Shown piece by piece: positions 24,337 through 33,850 of a stretch of 40,714 bases of DNA (position 1 is the first letter of the stretch; every line of letters starts with the position of its first letter). A model generated the notes under the pieces. It was not told the DNA's origin and did no database searches. It worked only from the letters and a program-made list of their open reading frames with translations. The position numbers and the translations under genes are program-made. Origin of the DNA: Candidatus Borrarchaeota archaeon (GTDB taxonomy: Archaea > Asgardarchaeota > Sifarchaeia > Borrarchaeales > Borrarchaeaceae); NCBI GenBank assembly GCA_016840315.1, contig JAEOSO010000002.1, positions 1-40,714 of the forward strand. The letters are read 5' to 3'.

Positions 24337-24660
24337 ATGCGAAAATGCCCTGATTGTGGAAGTCGTAATATTAAAGAAGAAACTGATAGAAGCAAGATTA
24401 TAGGATATTTGCTACATGAACCAATCTACGAGAAAATACTTGTTTGCAAGAACTGTACCAATAGATGGAAACCTGGAGAAGAACCATCTGAGACACCTAA
24501 GCCTGTAACAGTGATGCCTGAGGCGCCACCTGAAGTGCCTGAATCACCACCTGAAGAACCTGAGGCGCCACCTGAAGTGCCTGAATCACCACCTGAAGTG
24601 CCTGAATCACCACCTGAAGAACCTGAATCACCACCTGAAGAGCCACCCACGTCTGATTGA
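24337..24660 (+). CDS. zinc-ribbon protein with Pro/Glu-rich repeat tail
   Basis: A 107-aa protein in two parts. Residues 1-45 form a zinc ribbon (CPDCGSRNI near the start and CKNCTNRW at about 37). From residue 50 the tail is almost only Pro, Glu, Ser, Ala and Val, made of 6-residue units of the type PPEVPE and PPEEPE, about eight in a row. Such a tail should be extended and strongly acidic. ATG 24337 has GGTGA upstream; a GTG at 24328 would add three residues. The function is unknown. Zinc-ribbon proteins with long linkers often tether to nucleic acid or membranes, but the tail here ends without a membrane segment. Confidence 0.75.
   Translation: MRKCPDCGSRNIKEETDRSKIIGYLLHEPIYEKILVCKNCTNRWKPGEEPSETPKPVTVMPEAPPEVPESPPEEPEAPPEVPESPPEVPESPPEEPESPPEEPPTSD
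24520..24648 (+). repeat. 18-nt coding repeats (Pro/Glu units)
   Basis: Tandem near-identical units such as CACCTGAAGTGCCTGAAT and CACCTGAAGAACCTGAGG inside the zinc-ribbon gene. They are in frame and encode PPE(V/E)PE. Their near-identity at DNA level suggests recent expansion by slippage or unequal recombination. Confidence 0.8.
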
Positions 24661-24672
24661 AGATACAAAACG

Positions 24673-24733
24673 AATAGTGAAAAAAAATTGATTATACCGT
24701 AAAAGAGGCTCTATTGCTTTTTCACTATTTTTT
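24673..24733 (+). terminator. 12-bp inverted repeat followed by T run
   Basis: AATAGTGAAAAA at 24673-24684 pairs perfectly with TTTTTCACTATT at 24718-24729, separated by 33 nt and ending in a run of T. It starts 13 nt after the stop of the zinc-ribbon gene, so it may be its terminator or a structured 3' end. The loop is longer than in usual intrinsic terminators. Confidence 0.4.
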
Positions 24734-24878
24734 GGGAATTTTAAGAGTTAGCAGATTTCCAGACTTAATTAAAAGAACAGCAAATATTGTTGTTAAAGAA
24801 ATAGATAAACGAGGTAAACTTTTTCCATCAACCAAGGCTAATTTTAAGGATTTAATAAGATACAGTGGACTAAAATGA
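24732..24878 (+). CDS. possible small ORF, 48 aa
   Basis: A TTG-initiated frame, MGILRVSRFPDLIKRTANIV..., basic (many Lys and Arg) with a helix-like middle. It lies between the zinc-ribbon gene and Sec61-beta, in an otherwise empty 260-nt stretch. There is no clear ribosome-binding site; the frame is open upstream to 24681. The residue use looks protein-like, but no family is recognised. Confidence 0.25.
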   Translation: MGILRVSRFPDLIKRTANIVVKEIDKRGKLFPSTKANFKDLIRYSGLK

Positions 24879-24921
24879 ATTGGCATTTGTATTTACAGTT
24901 CAGTCTTGGAGTTTTTCGAAC

Positions 24922-25128
24922 TTAGCCAAAGCCAAAGGGTATGATGCCTTCTTGCGATAATTGAGCAATGGTTACTGCAATGATAAAGATAATTACTAAG
25001 AGTATTACTGTACCAGGACCAATCTTAATTCCTGGCGCATCATCTTGGTAGAACCTTATCAGTCCTGCACTCGCCGAAGGCATTGGTGCATCTTTTTTAC
25101 TTTTTTGTTTCCGAGTTCTGCGAGACAA
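24922..25128 (-). CDS. secG: preprotein translocase subunit Sec61-beta (archaeal SecG)
   Basis: The small, single-spanning beta subunit of the SecYE-beta channel. The pattern is diagnostic: a basic cytosolic start (MSRRTRKQKSKKD), then SASAGLIRFYQDDAPGIKIGPGTVILLVIIFIIAVTIAQL with one C-terminal membrane helix (about residues 40-57). Length of 68 aa is usual. It faces polC across a 332-nt divergent spacer. Confidence 0.93.
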   Translation of the reverse strand: MSRRTRKQKSKKDAPMPSASAGLIRFYQDDAPGIKIGPGTVILLVIIFIIAVTIAQLSQEGIIPFGFG

Positions 25129-25248
25129 ATCTATTCATCCTTATTTTTGTTGTACTACTCCTTATAATATTTTCCTTGGTGTATGGTTCATTAAAAATAC
25201 AACATTTTTAAAAATTAGTTAACGAATTAAAGAAGCTAGTAAAAAAAT

Positions 25249-25258
25249 GCTATATAAG
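25249..25258 (+). promoter_or_regulatory. TATA-like box in the secG-polC spacer
   Basis: GCTATATAAG fits an archaeal TATA box, about 200 nt upstream of the polC start. The spacer 25129-25460 is AT-rich, has no ORF that I support, and should contain promoters for both divergent genes. A second TATA-like site lies near 25329 (TTTATATTT). Confidence 0.35.
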
Positions 25259-25460
25259 AGGTTCAAAGCGTTTTTTCAAGAAATTTGCTGAATTCTTTTG
25301 AATGAGAGGGATTTACACGACGCTAGGTTTATATTTCTCTCAGGAAATAACATTTCATGGACATATTTTACTTATTTTTATAGTTTAACTCCCTTTGTAA
25401 TGAATTGTTGATTATTTCATATTGAAGGTGCAGTGTGTATAACAGAGGCTGGTAAGATAA

Positions 25461-28400
25461 ATGAGTGATCCACTAAACTTTGACTATTTCAAAGCCATCG
25501 AAGAAACCGTTGAACGTTTATACGAACTTGCAAAGAAAGCGCGAGAGAAAAACTTGGACCCTTCCCCACAACCTGAAATAGCTTTAGCAAATGATCTCGC
25601 AGCACGAGTTGAAGGGATGGTTGGGCCATCAGGCGTTGCAGTGGCTATTCGCCAGCTTCAAGAGAAACTTGAACGAGAAGAAGTTGCGTTTCAAATAGCA
25701 AAAGATATTGTTTATGAAAAATTCGGAAACATGAACGATGAAGAAGCTGCTGAACAGGCTATTCGGACTGCTCTGGCTATCCTTTCTGGAGGAATTACTG
25801 CAGCGCCGCTTGAAGGTATAGCGAAAGTGAAAATTAAAACAGCTGCTGATTCGACACGATACTTAAGCATCTATTTTGCAGGACCTATACGTGCAGCAGG
25901 AGGAACAGAAGCAGGGTTGACTGTACTTGTAGGAGATTTCGTGAGGAGTTTGCTTCATATTGATAAATATAATCCTTCAAGTGACGAAGTTGAGCGATAC
26001 ATAGAGGAAGTTGATCTTTACAAACGCGCAGTACATTTGCAATACCCTTCTTCTGATGAGGAAATTCGAAATGCTGTGCAACATCTTCCAATTGAAGTCA
26101 CCGGTGAGCCAACGGAGAAAGTAGAAGTTTCGGGGTATCGTGATATACCTTCTATTGAGACAAATCGTGTCCGTGGAGGAGCTATGCTGGTGCTGAATGA
26201 TGGATTGCTAGGCAAGGCGCATAAACTTCCAAAAATTGTAAAAAAGATAGGCATCGAAGGCTGGGAGTGGCTCAAAAATGTAAAGGAATTAAAATCCAAG
26301 AGAGAAGCAGATGCCAGTGATTTAAAACGAATGACAAGCGATAAATATCTCGCAAATGTAATTGCGGGGCGTCCTGTATTTGCACATCCATCTCGACCCG
26401 GTGGATTCCGCCCACGATATGGAAGGGCCCGAAATACAGGACTTGCTGCTGTTGGAATACACCCTGCAACAATGGAGATCTTAGATAAATTTCTCGCTAC
26501 AGGAACCCATGTAGTTACTGAAAGACCAGGGAAAGGAGCTATTGTTGTTCCAGTTGATACTATAGAAGGACCAATAATAAAACTCACAAATGGTACCGTT
26601 TGTTTTCTCTCTAATGCTGAAGAGGCACGTTCATACAGAAAGGATACAGAAAAGATCCTCTCTCTTGGTGACATGCTCATCGCCTATGGTGAGTTTTTAG
26701 AAAACAACCATCCCCTCATAAATGCAGGCTATTGTGAAGAGTGGTGGGTTCTAGAATTAAAGGACGCATTAATGAAATCACTCCATAAGAGGGATTATCT
26801 TTGTTCACTTCTTAACATTTCAAATGCCCATCTAAACGAATTTATTCAATGCCCTATCTTTATCTATCCTACTCCTATCGAGGCACTTAGCCTCTCCAAA
26901 CTACTTAATATACCGCTACACCCAAGATACACCTATCTATGGCATGATATACTTCCTGAAGAACTTAACATCCTTTTAGAATGGCTCGTACCAGCAAAGA
27001 TGCAATTCAATGGCGAATTTATAACAGAAATACGTGCATCGAATACAAATCCCAATTCGAAGATTATTTTGGAAAAACTCTGTATACCTCACACTCTAGA
27101 GCAAAATGAGGTAGTAGTTTCTTATCATGCTCCAACACTCGCATATTGCCTTGGCATCCGAAAGGATGTTACTTTAGATCATATCCGTTCCAAGCTTCAG
27201 AATTCCACTACGATTGGTGATTCACTTTCTATAATTAATACACTTTCTGGAATTGAAGTAAGAGCAAAAGCGCCTATATTCATTGGAGGGCGTCTAGGGC
27301 GCCCTGAAAAATCAAAAGCACGTGCTACATCTCCTCCGGTCCACGTGCTTTTTCCAATAGGATTTGACGCAGGTCGTAATAGAAACATCATTGAACTAGC
27401 AAAAAAAGGAGACGTATCAGTTGATATCGTCCGAAAGGAATGCCAATCGTGTCATTATAGTTCATTTATGAACCAATGTCCCCGTTGTGGGCACAAAACT
27501 ACCATTGTTCCAAAATGCCCTAAGTGCCACACAGAGAGCCTAAAAAATATCTGTCCAAGTTGTAAGACACCTATTAGGGCCTATGAAAAACAAGTGGTTT
27601 CCCTTAAACGACTTCTCGATGAAGCATTAAGGAAAACCGGAGTTAAGAACATTGATAAAGTCAAGGGAGTTAAAGGCTTGACAAGCAAACTTAAGCAACC
27701 TGAAATACTCGAAAAGGGAATACTTCGCTCCAAATATGGATTATATGTCTATAAAGATGGGACAACCAGATTTGATGCAACGAATGCTCCCTTAAGCCAT
27801 TTTAAACCAAGAGAAATCAAGACATCTATTGAAACTCTTAAAGAACTTGGATACACTCATGATTATATGGGCAATCCGCTCACTATTGATGATCAAATCC
27901 TTGAGTTAAAAGTACAAGATATTGTCATTCATGATGAATGTGGAGATTATCTTGTCAACGTGGCTAAATTTATCGATGAACTGCTCGTCAAAGTATATGA
28001 ACAACCTCCTTTTTACAATGTTACCAAGAAGGAACAATTAGTTGGTCATCTTGCCATAGGATTAGCACCTCATACATCTGCGGGTGTTGTTGCGCGCATC
28101 ATCGGATTTACTGATGCGTATGTGTGCTACGCGCACCATTATTTTCATGCTGCCAAGAGAAGAAATTGCGATGGAGATGAAGATAGCGTAATTCTCCTTT
28201 TAGATGGTCTTATTAATTTCTCTAAGAAATTACTTCCTGAAAAACGAGGAGGAATGATGGATGCACCTTTAGTTTTGACCATTCTTCTAGACCCTCATGA
28301 AATAGATGATGAATCATATAATGTTGATCAGGTTACTACATACCCCTTAGAATTTTATCATAAGACGCTAGATAGCGTAGATCCAAAAGAAGTAGAAGAT

Positions 28401-28919
28401 ATCCTAGATATTGTCAAACATCGTTTAGATTCTCCTGCACAGTATGCTGGTTTCCGATTTTCACATCCTACATCCTCAATTGCGGCTGGTCCGAGTTGCA
28501 CAGCTTATAAGACACTTGATACTATGGAGAAGAAGGTAATGGCGCAGCTTAACTTAGCCCAGAAAATTCGTGCAGTGAATACTAAAGACGTTGCTGAACG
28601 TGTATTCTCACACCATCTTCTTCGCGATATTATGGGATGTTTAAGAAAATTTGGCATGCAAAAAGTAAGGTGTACTTCTTGTAATAAGAAATATCGACGT
28701 ATCCCACTGTCTGAAAATTGTCCAAATTGTGGAAGAAAACTGATACTAACAGTTTCGGAAGGAACGGTGACAAAATATCTCGACTTAGCTGAAAAGATTG
28801 TAAATGGTCAAGATCTATCTGATTACCACAAACAAAGAATCATCTTACTCAAGAAGGCGATTGAATCATTATTTGAAGACGATACGCCCAAACAAGTAAA
28901 ATTAGGGGAATATCTTTAG
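25461..28919 (+). CDS. polC: DNA polymerase D large subunit (DP2)
   Basis: The catalytic subunit of the archaeal replicative polymerase PolD, a two-barrel polymerase related to multisubunit RNA polymerases; it pairs with the exonuclease subunit DP1 (not in this window). Landmarks: the N-terminal ARVEGMVGPSGVAVAIRQL and SIYFAGPIRAAGGTEAG, RGGAMLVLNDG, RPGGFRPRYGRARNTGLAA, zinc fingers near residue 660-700 (CQSCHYSSF, CPRCGHK, CPKCH, CPSCK), the catalytic double-psi barrel motif RRNCDGDEDS near 900 (metal-binding Asp residues present), SSIAAGPSCTAYKTL, and a C-terminal zinc finger (CTSCNKKY...CPNCGRK). At 1152 aa it is standard length, so there is no intein, although this gene often carries one. 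ATG 25461 has GAGGCTGG upstream. Confidence 0.97.
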   Translation: MSDPLNFDYFKAIEETVERLYELAKKAREKNLDPSPQPEIALANDLAARVEGMVGPSGVAVAIRQLQEKLEREEVAFQIAKDIVYEKFGNMNDEEAAEQAIRTALAILSGGITAAPLEGIAKVKIKTAADSTRYLSIYFAGPIRAAGGTEAGLTVLVGDFVRSLLHIDKYNPSSDEVERYIEEVDLYKRAVHLQYPSSDEEIRNAVQHLPIEVTGEPTEKVEVSGYRDIPSIETNRVRGGAMLVLNDGLLGKAHKLPKIVKKIGIEGWEWLKNVKELKSKREADASDLKRMTSDKYLANVIAGRPVFAHPSRPGGFRPRYGRARNTGLAAVGIHPATMEILDKFLATGTHVVTERPGKGAIVVPVDTIEGPIIKLTNGTVCFLSNAEEARSYRKDTEKILSLGDMLIAYGEFLENNHPLINAGYCEEWWVLELKDALMKSLHKRDYLCSLLNISNAHLNEFIQCPIFIYPTPIEALSLSKLLNIPLHPRYTYLWHDILPEELNILLEWLVPAKMQFNGEFITEIRASNTNPNSKIILEKLCIPHTLEQNEVVVSYHAPTLAYCLGIRKDVTLDHIRSKLQNSTTIGDSLSIINTLSGIEVRAKAPIFIGGRLGRPEKSKARATSPPVHVLFPIGFDAGRNRNIIELAKKGDVSVDIVRKECQSCHYSSFMNQCPRCGHKTTIVPKCPKCHTESLKNICPSCKTPIRAYEKQVVSLKRLLDEALRKTGVKNIDKVKGVKGLTSKLKQPEILEKGILRSKYGLYVYKDGTTRFDATNAPLSHFKPREIKTSIETLKELGYTHDYMGNPLTIDDQILELKVQDIVIHDECGDYLVNVAKFIDELLVKVYEQPPFYNVTKKEQLVGHLAIGLAPHTSAGVVARIIGFTDAYVCYAHHYFHAAKRRNCDGDEDSVILLLDGLINFSKKLLPEKRGGMMDAPLVLTILLDPHEIDDESYNVDQVTTYPLEFYHKTLDSVDPKEVEDILDIVKHRLDSPAQYAGFRFSHPTSSIAAGPSCTAYKTLDTMEKKVMAQLNLAQKIRAVNTKDVAERVFSHHLLRDIMGCLRKFGMQKVRCTSCNKKYRRIPLSENCPNCGRKLILTVSEGTVTKYLDLAEKIVNGQDLSDYHKQRIILLKKAIESLFEDDTPKQVKLGEYL

Positions 28920-29183
28920 GAGATTTATATTAAAAGTCAATCTCATTGTATAAATCCGCCAATCCAACCCAATCCATTTTCTCCTGAAGAAGGGAGCATT
29001 TTCGGAAGAATCATATAAGTATATAAGTTCAGATGTCCCAATAAACTGTGACTATTGCTTGAAATGTTGTATCTATCACCTCATATAATACGCTTTTCCA
29101 CAAAACTGAATTAAGAGTTGAAGAAAGCGTTACTCCAGTGAGGCGTAAGCGCTACAAAAATTAAAACTTTTTGAGGGATTCTT

Positions 29184-30038
29184 TTGAAGAAAGCTAGTGA
29201 CATTATGACTCCAGATGTGGTCTGTGCAAAAGTTCCAGGAGTGCGAGATGAAGTCTTGCAATTAATCCACGAGCACAAACATTTTGGGTTTCCTGTTGTT
29301 AAAAAAGGAGAAAACACCCTTATAGGGATTGTGACCAGGACTGACTTAATGGGAAAGCCAGATGAGAATCAAATTGCTCTTCTTATGACACGTGATGTGA
29401 TTTCTATAAATAAGAATGCTTCTTTGAAAGAGATAGCGTCCGTCCTCTTAAAAAACAAAATTCGCCGTATTCCTGTTGTCGAAGATAATCAAATAATAGG
29501 TATTATTACGACTGCTGATTTCGTACATAAAGCTATTTTAAGAGCAAATATCAATGATCCAATTGAGAAATTTATGAAGCGAGAATTGGTTACTGTTTAC
29601 GAAGGCACACCACTCCCTGTTTCCTTTACAATAATGGAATTGGCAAACGTCGAACTTATGCCAGTTCTTAATGACGCCTCGGAACTTTCTGGAGTAGTAA
29701 GTAAAGCAGACCTCATAGCATCATCTGAAGTCATTTCTGAAAGAAAAATCTCCAGTATGTCTGCGGAAAGTGAAGGCGACTCATGGTCATGGGATGCTAT
29801 CCCTCAATTGGTAGTTACTAAAAAAGAACTCAGACTTCCTTCAAAACCTGTCGCTGAAATTATGATAAAGAACGTTATCTCAACACTTGAGCAAACTCCC
29901 ATCAGCGAATGTGCAAAGTTAATGAGGAAGCATGATGTTGACCAAGTACCTGTTACAACATTGAATGGCGAACTTGCAGGTATAATACGTGATACTGATT
30001 TACTTCAGACATATTTTGATAAACTCTCTGAAAAATAA
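29184..30038 (+). CDS. protein with four CBS domains
   Basis: A 284-aa cytosolic protein made of two Bateman modules. Each CBS unit shows the usual end: IGIVTRTDLMG, IGIITTADFVH, SGVVSKADLIA and AGIIRDTDLLQ, with entry motifs such as DIMTPDV, LMTRDVISI, FMKRELVTV and IMIKNVIST. CBS pairs usually bind adenine nucleotides or SAM and act as energy or ligand sensors. No catalytic domain is attached. The start is TTG 29184, with GAGGGA upstream. It sits alone between polC and a membrane protein, so its target is unknown. The third CBS unit is less typical. Confidence 0.9.
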   Translation: MKKASDIMTPDVVCAKVPGVRDEVLQLIHEHKHFGFPVVKKGENTLIGIVTRTDLMGKPDENQIALLMTRDVISINKNASLKEIASVLLKNKIRRIPVVEDNQIIGIITTADFVHKAILRANINDPIEKFMKRELVTVYEGTPLPVSFTIMELANVELMPVLNDASELSGVVSKADLIASSEVISERKISSMSAESEGDSWSWDAIPQLVVTKKELRLPSKPVAEIMIKNVISTLEQTPISECAKLMRKHDVDQVPVTTLNGELAGIIRDTDLLQTYFDKLSEK

Positions 30039-30207
30039 ATACTTAAGCAGATCTCAAATAATTTTGTGATAATAGGTTGAATAATTCAAAGAGACCTTGC
30101 TCGAATCATGACGAGATTGGTAATAGAAAGATTAAAAATAACTAAGACAGGATACCGAATCCATCCCCTCCATGAATAAAGGATGTACTTTCCTTCGGTG
30201 ATTTAAA

Positions 30208-31341
30208 ATGGTTCAAATCGTACGCCGTAGGTCTATAATACTATATATAATGCTCTTCGTTCTACTATCTCAATTAATTGGCGCCTTTATGTCGCAAGAT
30301 ACATACGCTACAGAAAGAAAAGTTATTCTTTTTGATCAAGTTCATTTACAATTTTATACTTCAGAGCGTATGCAATCTGCTATAAATTCACTGAACAAAA
30401 CTGAAGATTATATAGTTTTTACTAACAATCAACGTTTTACCGAGACAACTTTTCTTGGTGTGGATATCCTTGTTATTGGAAATCCAGACCGCTCTTTTAC
30501 ATTACAAGAACGTCTAGCGATCTCGGGATATCTTGAAAATGGAGGAAATCTTTTCTTACTTGGTGATCCTCGTGGAAAAACCTCTAATATGAATGCTATT
30601 ATAGATACTGCTCAGTATACAGATGCACGCTTTTCCCGACATGTTATTTTTGATGAAGAACACAACCTAAATGAGATTTCTACACAAATTAGTGTCTCTC
30701 GCGAGGACTTGCGGGAAAGTAGCCCTATCGCAAACGGCGTCCAGGAAATTGTCACAAATTCTATTTGGGTTGAAGATAATGACCCCACTAAAGTTATTGC
30801 AACAGGAAGTAATTTCTCTCTTGCAGGTCTGGAAGGACGTAGCCAACCCGCTTGGCTAGTTGCATCTATAGTTGGTCGATCTCGCATCGTCCTTTGTGGA
30901 TCAACACGTATGTTTAGTGATGTAAAGCCCGCTAAATCTGAAGTTACGTGGTATCAATCACAAGATAATGCACGTCTATGGCAAAACATCTTTTCATGGC
31001 TCGCCCAACAAGAAACGCCTCCTTCATTTCTTGGCAATACAATTCCACAACCCCTCTCAATAATAGTATCATCCTTCATTATGGGTATAGTATTCATCGG
31101 AGGAGGTCTCGGTATTTATTATCTATTTCAACGAAAAGAATTGAAACCAATTTCTGAAATACTAAAACGTAAGAAAAAAACAGAAGTTCCTGAACCAATC
31201 GCTAAGGAAGAAGCAATTCCAATTCCAGAGGAGGAAGCTATTCTAACCCTTGAAGAGGAAGTACCAACAGAAGAGACACCTCCACCTCGCACGAAGAAGA
31301 AGAAAAAAGGCAAAAAAAGGGAATATAGAGTTCGTCGATAG
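30208..31341 (+). CDS. membrane-anchored protein with extracytoplasmic GATase1-like domain
   Basis: A 377-aa protein. Residues 10-28 form an N-terminal signal or anchor helix (IILYIMLFVLLSQLIGAF). The extracytoplasmic domain (VILFDQVHLQFYTSERMQSAINSL, VDILVIGNPDRSFTLQERLAISGYLENGGNLFLLGDP) resembles the GldG/DUF4350 type class-I glutamine-amidotransferase-like fold that binds but usually does not catalyse. A second membrane helix lies at about 279-300 (IIVSSFIMGIVFIGGGLGIYYLF), followed by a cytosolic tail with Pro/Glu units and a very basic end (RTKKKKKGKKREYRVRR). GGTGAT precedes ATG 30208. In other archaea related proteins accompany ABC transporters; none is adjacent here. Function is unknown. 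Confidence 0.65.
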   Translation: MVQIVRRRSIILYIMLFVLLSQLIGAFMSQDTYATERKVILFDQVHLQFYTSERMQSAINSLNKTEDYIVFTNNQRFTETTFLGVDILVIGNPDRSFTLQERLAISGYLENGGNLFLLGDPRGKTSNMNAIIDTAQYTDARFSRHVIFDEEHNLNEISTQISVSREDLRESSPIANGVQEIVTNSIWVEDNDPTKVIATGSNFSLAGLEGRSQPAWLVASIVGRSRIVLCGSTRMFSDVKPAKSEVTWYQSQDNARLWQNIFSWLAQQETPPSFLGNTIPQPLSIIVSSFIMGIVFIGGGLGIYYLFQRKELKPISEILKRKKKTEVPEPIAKEEAIPIPEEEAILTLEEEVPTEETPPPRTKKKKKGKKREYRVRR

Positions 31342-31397
31342 ACCTCTAACCTTAGGCGATCGTCACCAGATCAATTTCACTTAAAAAGGAGAGATTT

Positions 31398-32759
31398 TCA
31401 ATCTAGAATTTTCCACGTATCTTCATATACGCTTTCAACCTCGGATTTCCATACTTCAAATTGTTCGGGAGAAGGATAATTCTGGAAGAGTCCTTTAATT
31501 TCTTGCATTTTTGTTGATATTTTTCTTAAGCGATTAAGAAGTCCTAACTTTCCAATGCCACTAAAAAGACGTTTCACCTTTTCAGTAAGATTCAACACAA
31601 GATCTTCTCCTAAACTTGCATTTAAAATATCTTCTTCTTTTAATAAACGATGTTTCATTCCGTAATTCATTTCAGCATCAGGAGTTAGTTGTAAGAACAG
31701 CCGAAAAATATCTAGTCCTGCTTGTTTCGCGCCATAACCTTTCATGTAGTTGACATTATAATCCCAAAGTCCCCTCTCTGAGAGGTCGCCCTTCTCAAGC
31801 GCTTGATCTACTGTAGTGGCTGCTAAATAGCCACCCATCATTGAAGGGCCAATTCCACCTCCATGAATTGGATTAACCTGGCATGCAGCATCACCAACTA
31901 TTAACAAACCATTTGCAACCTGAGACCAAATTGGTCGCCTTGTTGGAACGATACCACCACCTTTATGCACTACCTTTGATCCTTCGAAAAGGGGATCCGA
32001 TAACACATTTTCATAGAGTTGCTGTCTTGGATGGGGATTGTTAGGAGTATTCTGTACACCTAGTCCTACATTGACCCTTTTTGCACCTTCTGGAAACACC
32101 CACACATACCCACCAGGAGCTATGCTCTGGGTCAAATAAATTTTACAATAATTTAGATCATCTATTTCTTGAGTAAGATCCCTTATTTCTCGAAAACAAA
32201 TAATGACATCTTCATTTTGCACGTTTCTTTCTATGTTACTGTTACGTAGTTTTCTACGAACTACCGCTGTAACTCCACTCGCATCAATCACTACCTGACC
32301 TCGTATCTCTTTTTTTTCTCCACTAACAGAAGAGCGTGTTAAGACACCAGCAACGAAATCACCATCATAAATTGGAGATATAACGGAAGTATTGTCTAAG
32401 AACTCCACTCCTGTATCTATAGTGGCATCCAATAGTCTCTGACCGAATTTAAGGCGATTAATCATGTATCCTTTGACGCCTTCTCCCGTGATTTTTAGTA
32501 TAGTCTCCTTATCAGGAGAGATTACATCGATTCCGTCAATGTTCGCCTCACATTCTTCCTTTGTTGGATAACGCAACCCTATTAGTTTGTTCAATGTATC
32601 AAAATGATGTTTTCCTATAGCATCTCCACAAACTTTATCCCCTACCGCCTCTTTCTTCTTTTTATCAATTAGTAAGACTTTATAATCCTTCATTGCTAGC
32701 GTTCTTGCAGTTGTAGTGCCTCCTGTCCCTGCTCCAACAACAATACAATCATAACCCAT
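31398..32759 (-). CDS. geranylgeranyl reductase family flavoprotein
   Basis: FAD-dependent reductase of the family that saturates the isoprenoid chains of archaeal membrane lipids. The N-terminal FAD fold is clear (DCIVVGAGTGGTTTARTLA, GDKVCGDAIGKHHF), and the second FAD motif is LLIVGDAACQVNPIHGGGIGPSMMGG near residue 290. VWVFPEGAKRVNVGLGV is also family-typical. Length of 453 aa is slightly above the usual 390-450. The start at ATG 32759 has GGTGA six bases upstream; longer starts only add MVKH. It is monocistronic and divergent from the translin gene. Exact substrate cannot be told from sequence. Confidence 0.9.
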   Translation of the reverse strand: MGYDCIVVGAGTGGTTTARTLAMKDYKVLLIDKKKKEAVGDKVCGDAIGKHHFDTLNKLIGLRYPTKEECEANIDGIDVISPDKETILKITGEGVKGYMINRLKFGQRLLDATIDTGVEFLDNTSVISPIYDGDFVAGVLTRSSVSGEKKEIRGQVVIDASGVTAVVRRKLRNSNIERNVQNEDVIICFREIRDLTQEIDDLNYCKIYLTQSIAPGGYVWVFPEGAKRVNVGLGVQNTPNNPHPRQQLYENVLSDPLFEGSKVVHKGGGIVPTRRPIWSQVANGLLIVGDAACQVNPIHGGGIGPSMMGGYLAATTVDQALEKGDLSERGLWDYNVNYMKGYGAKQAGLDIFRLFLQLTPDAEMNYGMKHRLLKEEDILNASLGEDLVLNLTEKVKRLFSGIGKLGLLNRLRKISTKMQEIKGLFQNYPSPEQFEVWKSEVESVYEDTWKILD

Positions 32760-33033
32760 ATGTTTCACCAAAAAAATATCCGTTTTGAAATTTCTGAGAA
32801 GTTACTCAATTTAGGATAAATATCATCAATATTTAGCTTTGAAATAATCTAGCGAAATGAAGTATTGAGTATTTTTTAAGATTTTTCTAACACTTCCGAA
32901 GGTGCAAATTATCTTTGTTTTATGATTATTTTTAAAACTGAGTAGCTTTGCAACCCACAAAATTTTTTTAGATAAAACTAAAAATACCTCATGCACGTAA
33001 ACATTATCAGTGTTTTAAAGGGGTGAAGAGTTT

Positions 33034-33663
33034 TTGAATCTAGAAAAAATAATCGAAAAGATTAGAGCGCGATTAGATGAACTAGACAAATACCGTGAAA
33101 AAGCCATTAAACTCTCAAGAGCAACAATAAGACTATGTGGAGAATCTATTCGGGCGATTCACACACGCAATTACGAAAAAGCCATTGATAAGAATAATTT
33201 TGCAAAGGAAAAATTACAAGAATTAAAAATGTTGGCAACAAATGCACCCGATTTTTTAAATTCATATCTAACTATTCCTTTTCAAGAATATGTTGAGTCG
33301 AATGTATTATTTCGCTTGATCCAAAAAAATGATTTTCCTTCACCAGACGAACTCCATGTACCCTATGTGCCTTATTTACTTGGCTTAGGTGATGTAATCG
33401 GGGAGTTACGAAGATTTGCTTTAGATGCATTACGATTTAATAAAATAGAAGAAATGCAACGCATGCTTTCCTTAATGGAAAAAATATACTCAGAATTAGT
33501 GTTTTTTGACTATCCAAAAGCGATTGTACCCGGTTTACGAAGAAAAACGGATATTGGTAGAAGTCTCGTTGAAAAAACACGAGGTGATGCTGCAACTGCT
33601 GTTCAACAAGAAAAATTGCTCGCAGAATTATTGACGTTTAAAAAAATAAATGAAGAAAAGTAA
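33034..33663 (+). CDS. archaeal translin-family protein
   Basis: A 209-aa all-helical protein of the translin/TRAX family, which binds single-stranded RNA or DNA as barrel-shaped oligomers; archaeal and eukaryotic members take part in small RNA or tRNA fragment processing. Family features are the N-terminal helices DELDKYREKAIKLSRATIRLCGESIRAIHTRNYEKA, FQEYVESNVLFRLIQ (an acidic residue pair aligned with the catalytic Glu region), VPYLLGLGDVIGELRRFALDALR and SLMEKIYSELVFFDYPKAIVPGLRRKTDIGRSLVEKTRGD. Start TTG 33034 has GGGGTGAA upstream. The gene stands alone. Confidence 0.88.
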   Translation: MNLEKIIEKIRARLDELDKYREKAIKLSRATIRLCGESIRAIHTRNYEKAIDKNNFAKEKLQELKMLATNAPDFLNSYLTIPFQEYVESNVLFRLIQKNDFPSPDELHVPYVPYLLGLGDVIGELRRFALDALRFNKIEEMQRMLSLMEKIYSELVFFDYPKAIVPGLRRKTDIGRSLVEKTRGDAATAVQQEKLLAELLTFKKINEEK

Positions 33664-33850
33664 TTCCCACTTAAATGTACTAATTTCCCCAAGCATTTGA
33701 AAATCAATGAAAAGATGTTTTTTAGAGAAATCCGGGTTTTTAACAAACATTTTCGATACGACATATGCTTTAAATTGTTTTTTCTTCGTGATTGATACCA
33801 ATATGCAAAGAAATCGAATCAGGTTGTAATTTACCCTTTAGGGAAATATG

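Noticed and set aside
24520-24648. Short direct repeats as a CRISPR array
   Set aside because: There are no spacers of constant length; units are contiguous, in frame and encode a Pro/Glu repeat. The Gly/Ser-rich minus-strand ORF across them is the shadow of the same repeat.
26018-26680. 220-codon minus-strand ORF inside polC
   Set aside because: It lies wholly antisense to a highly conserved part of the polymerase and reflects codon bias of the real gene.
25461-28919. Possible intein in PolD large subunit
   Set aside because: Total length is 1152 residues and conserved blocks follow at normal spacing, leaving no room for an intein.
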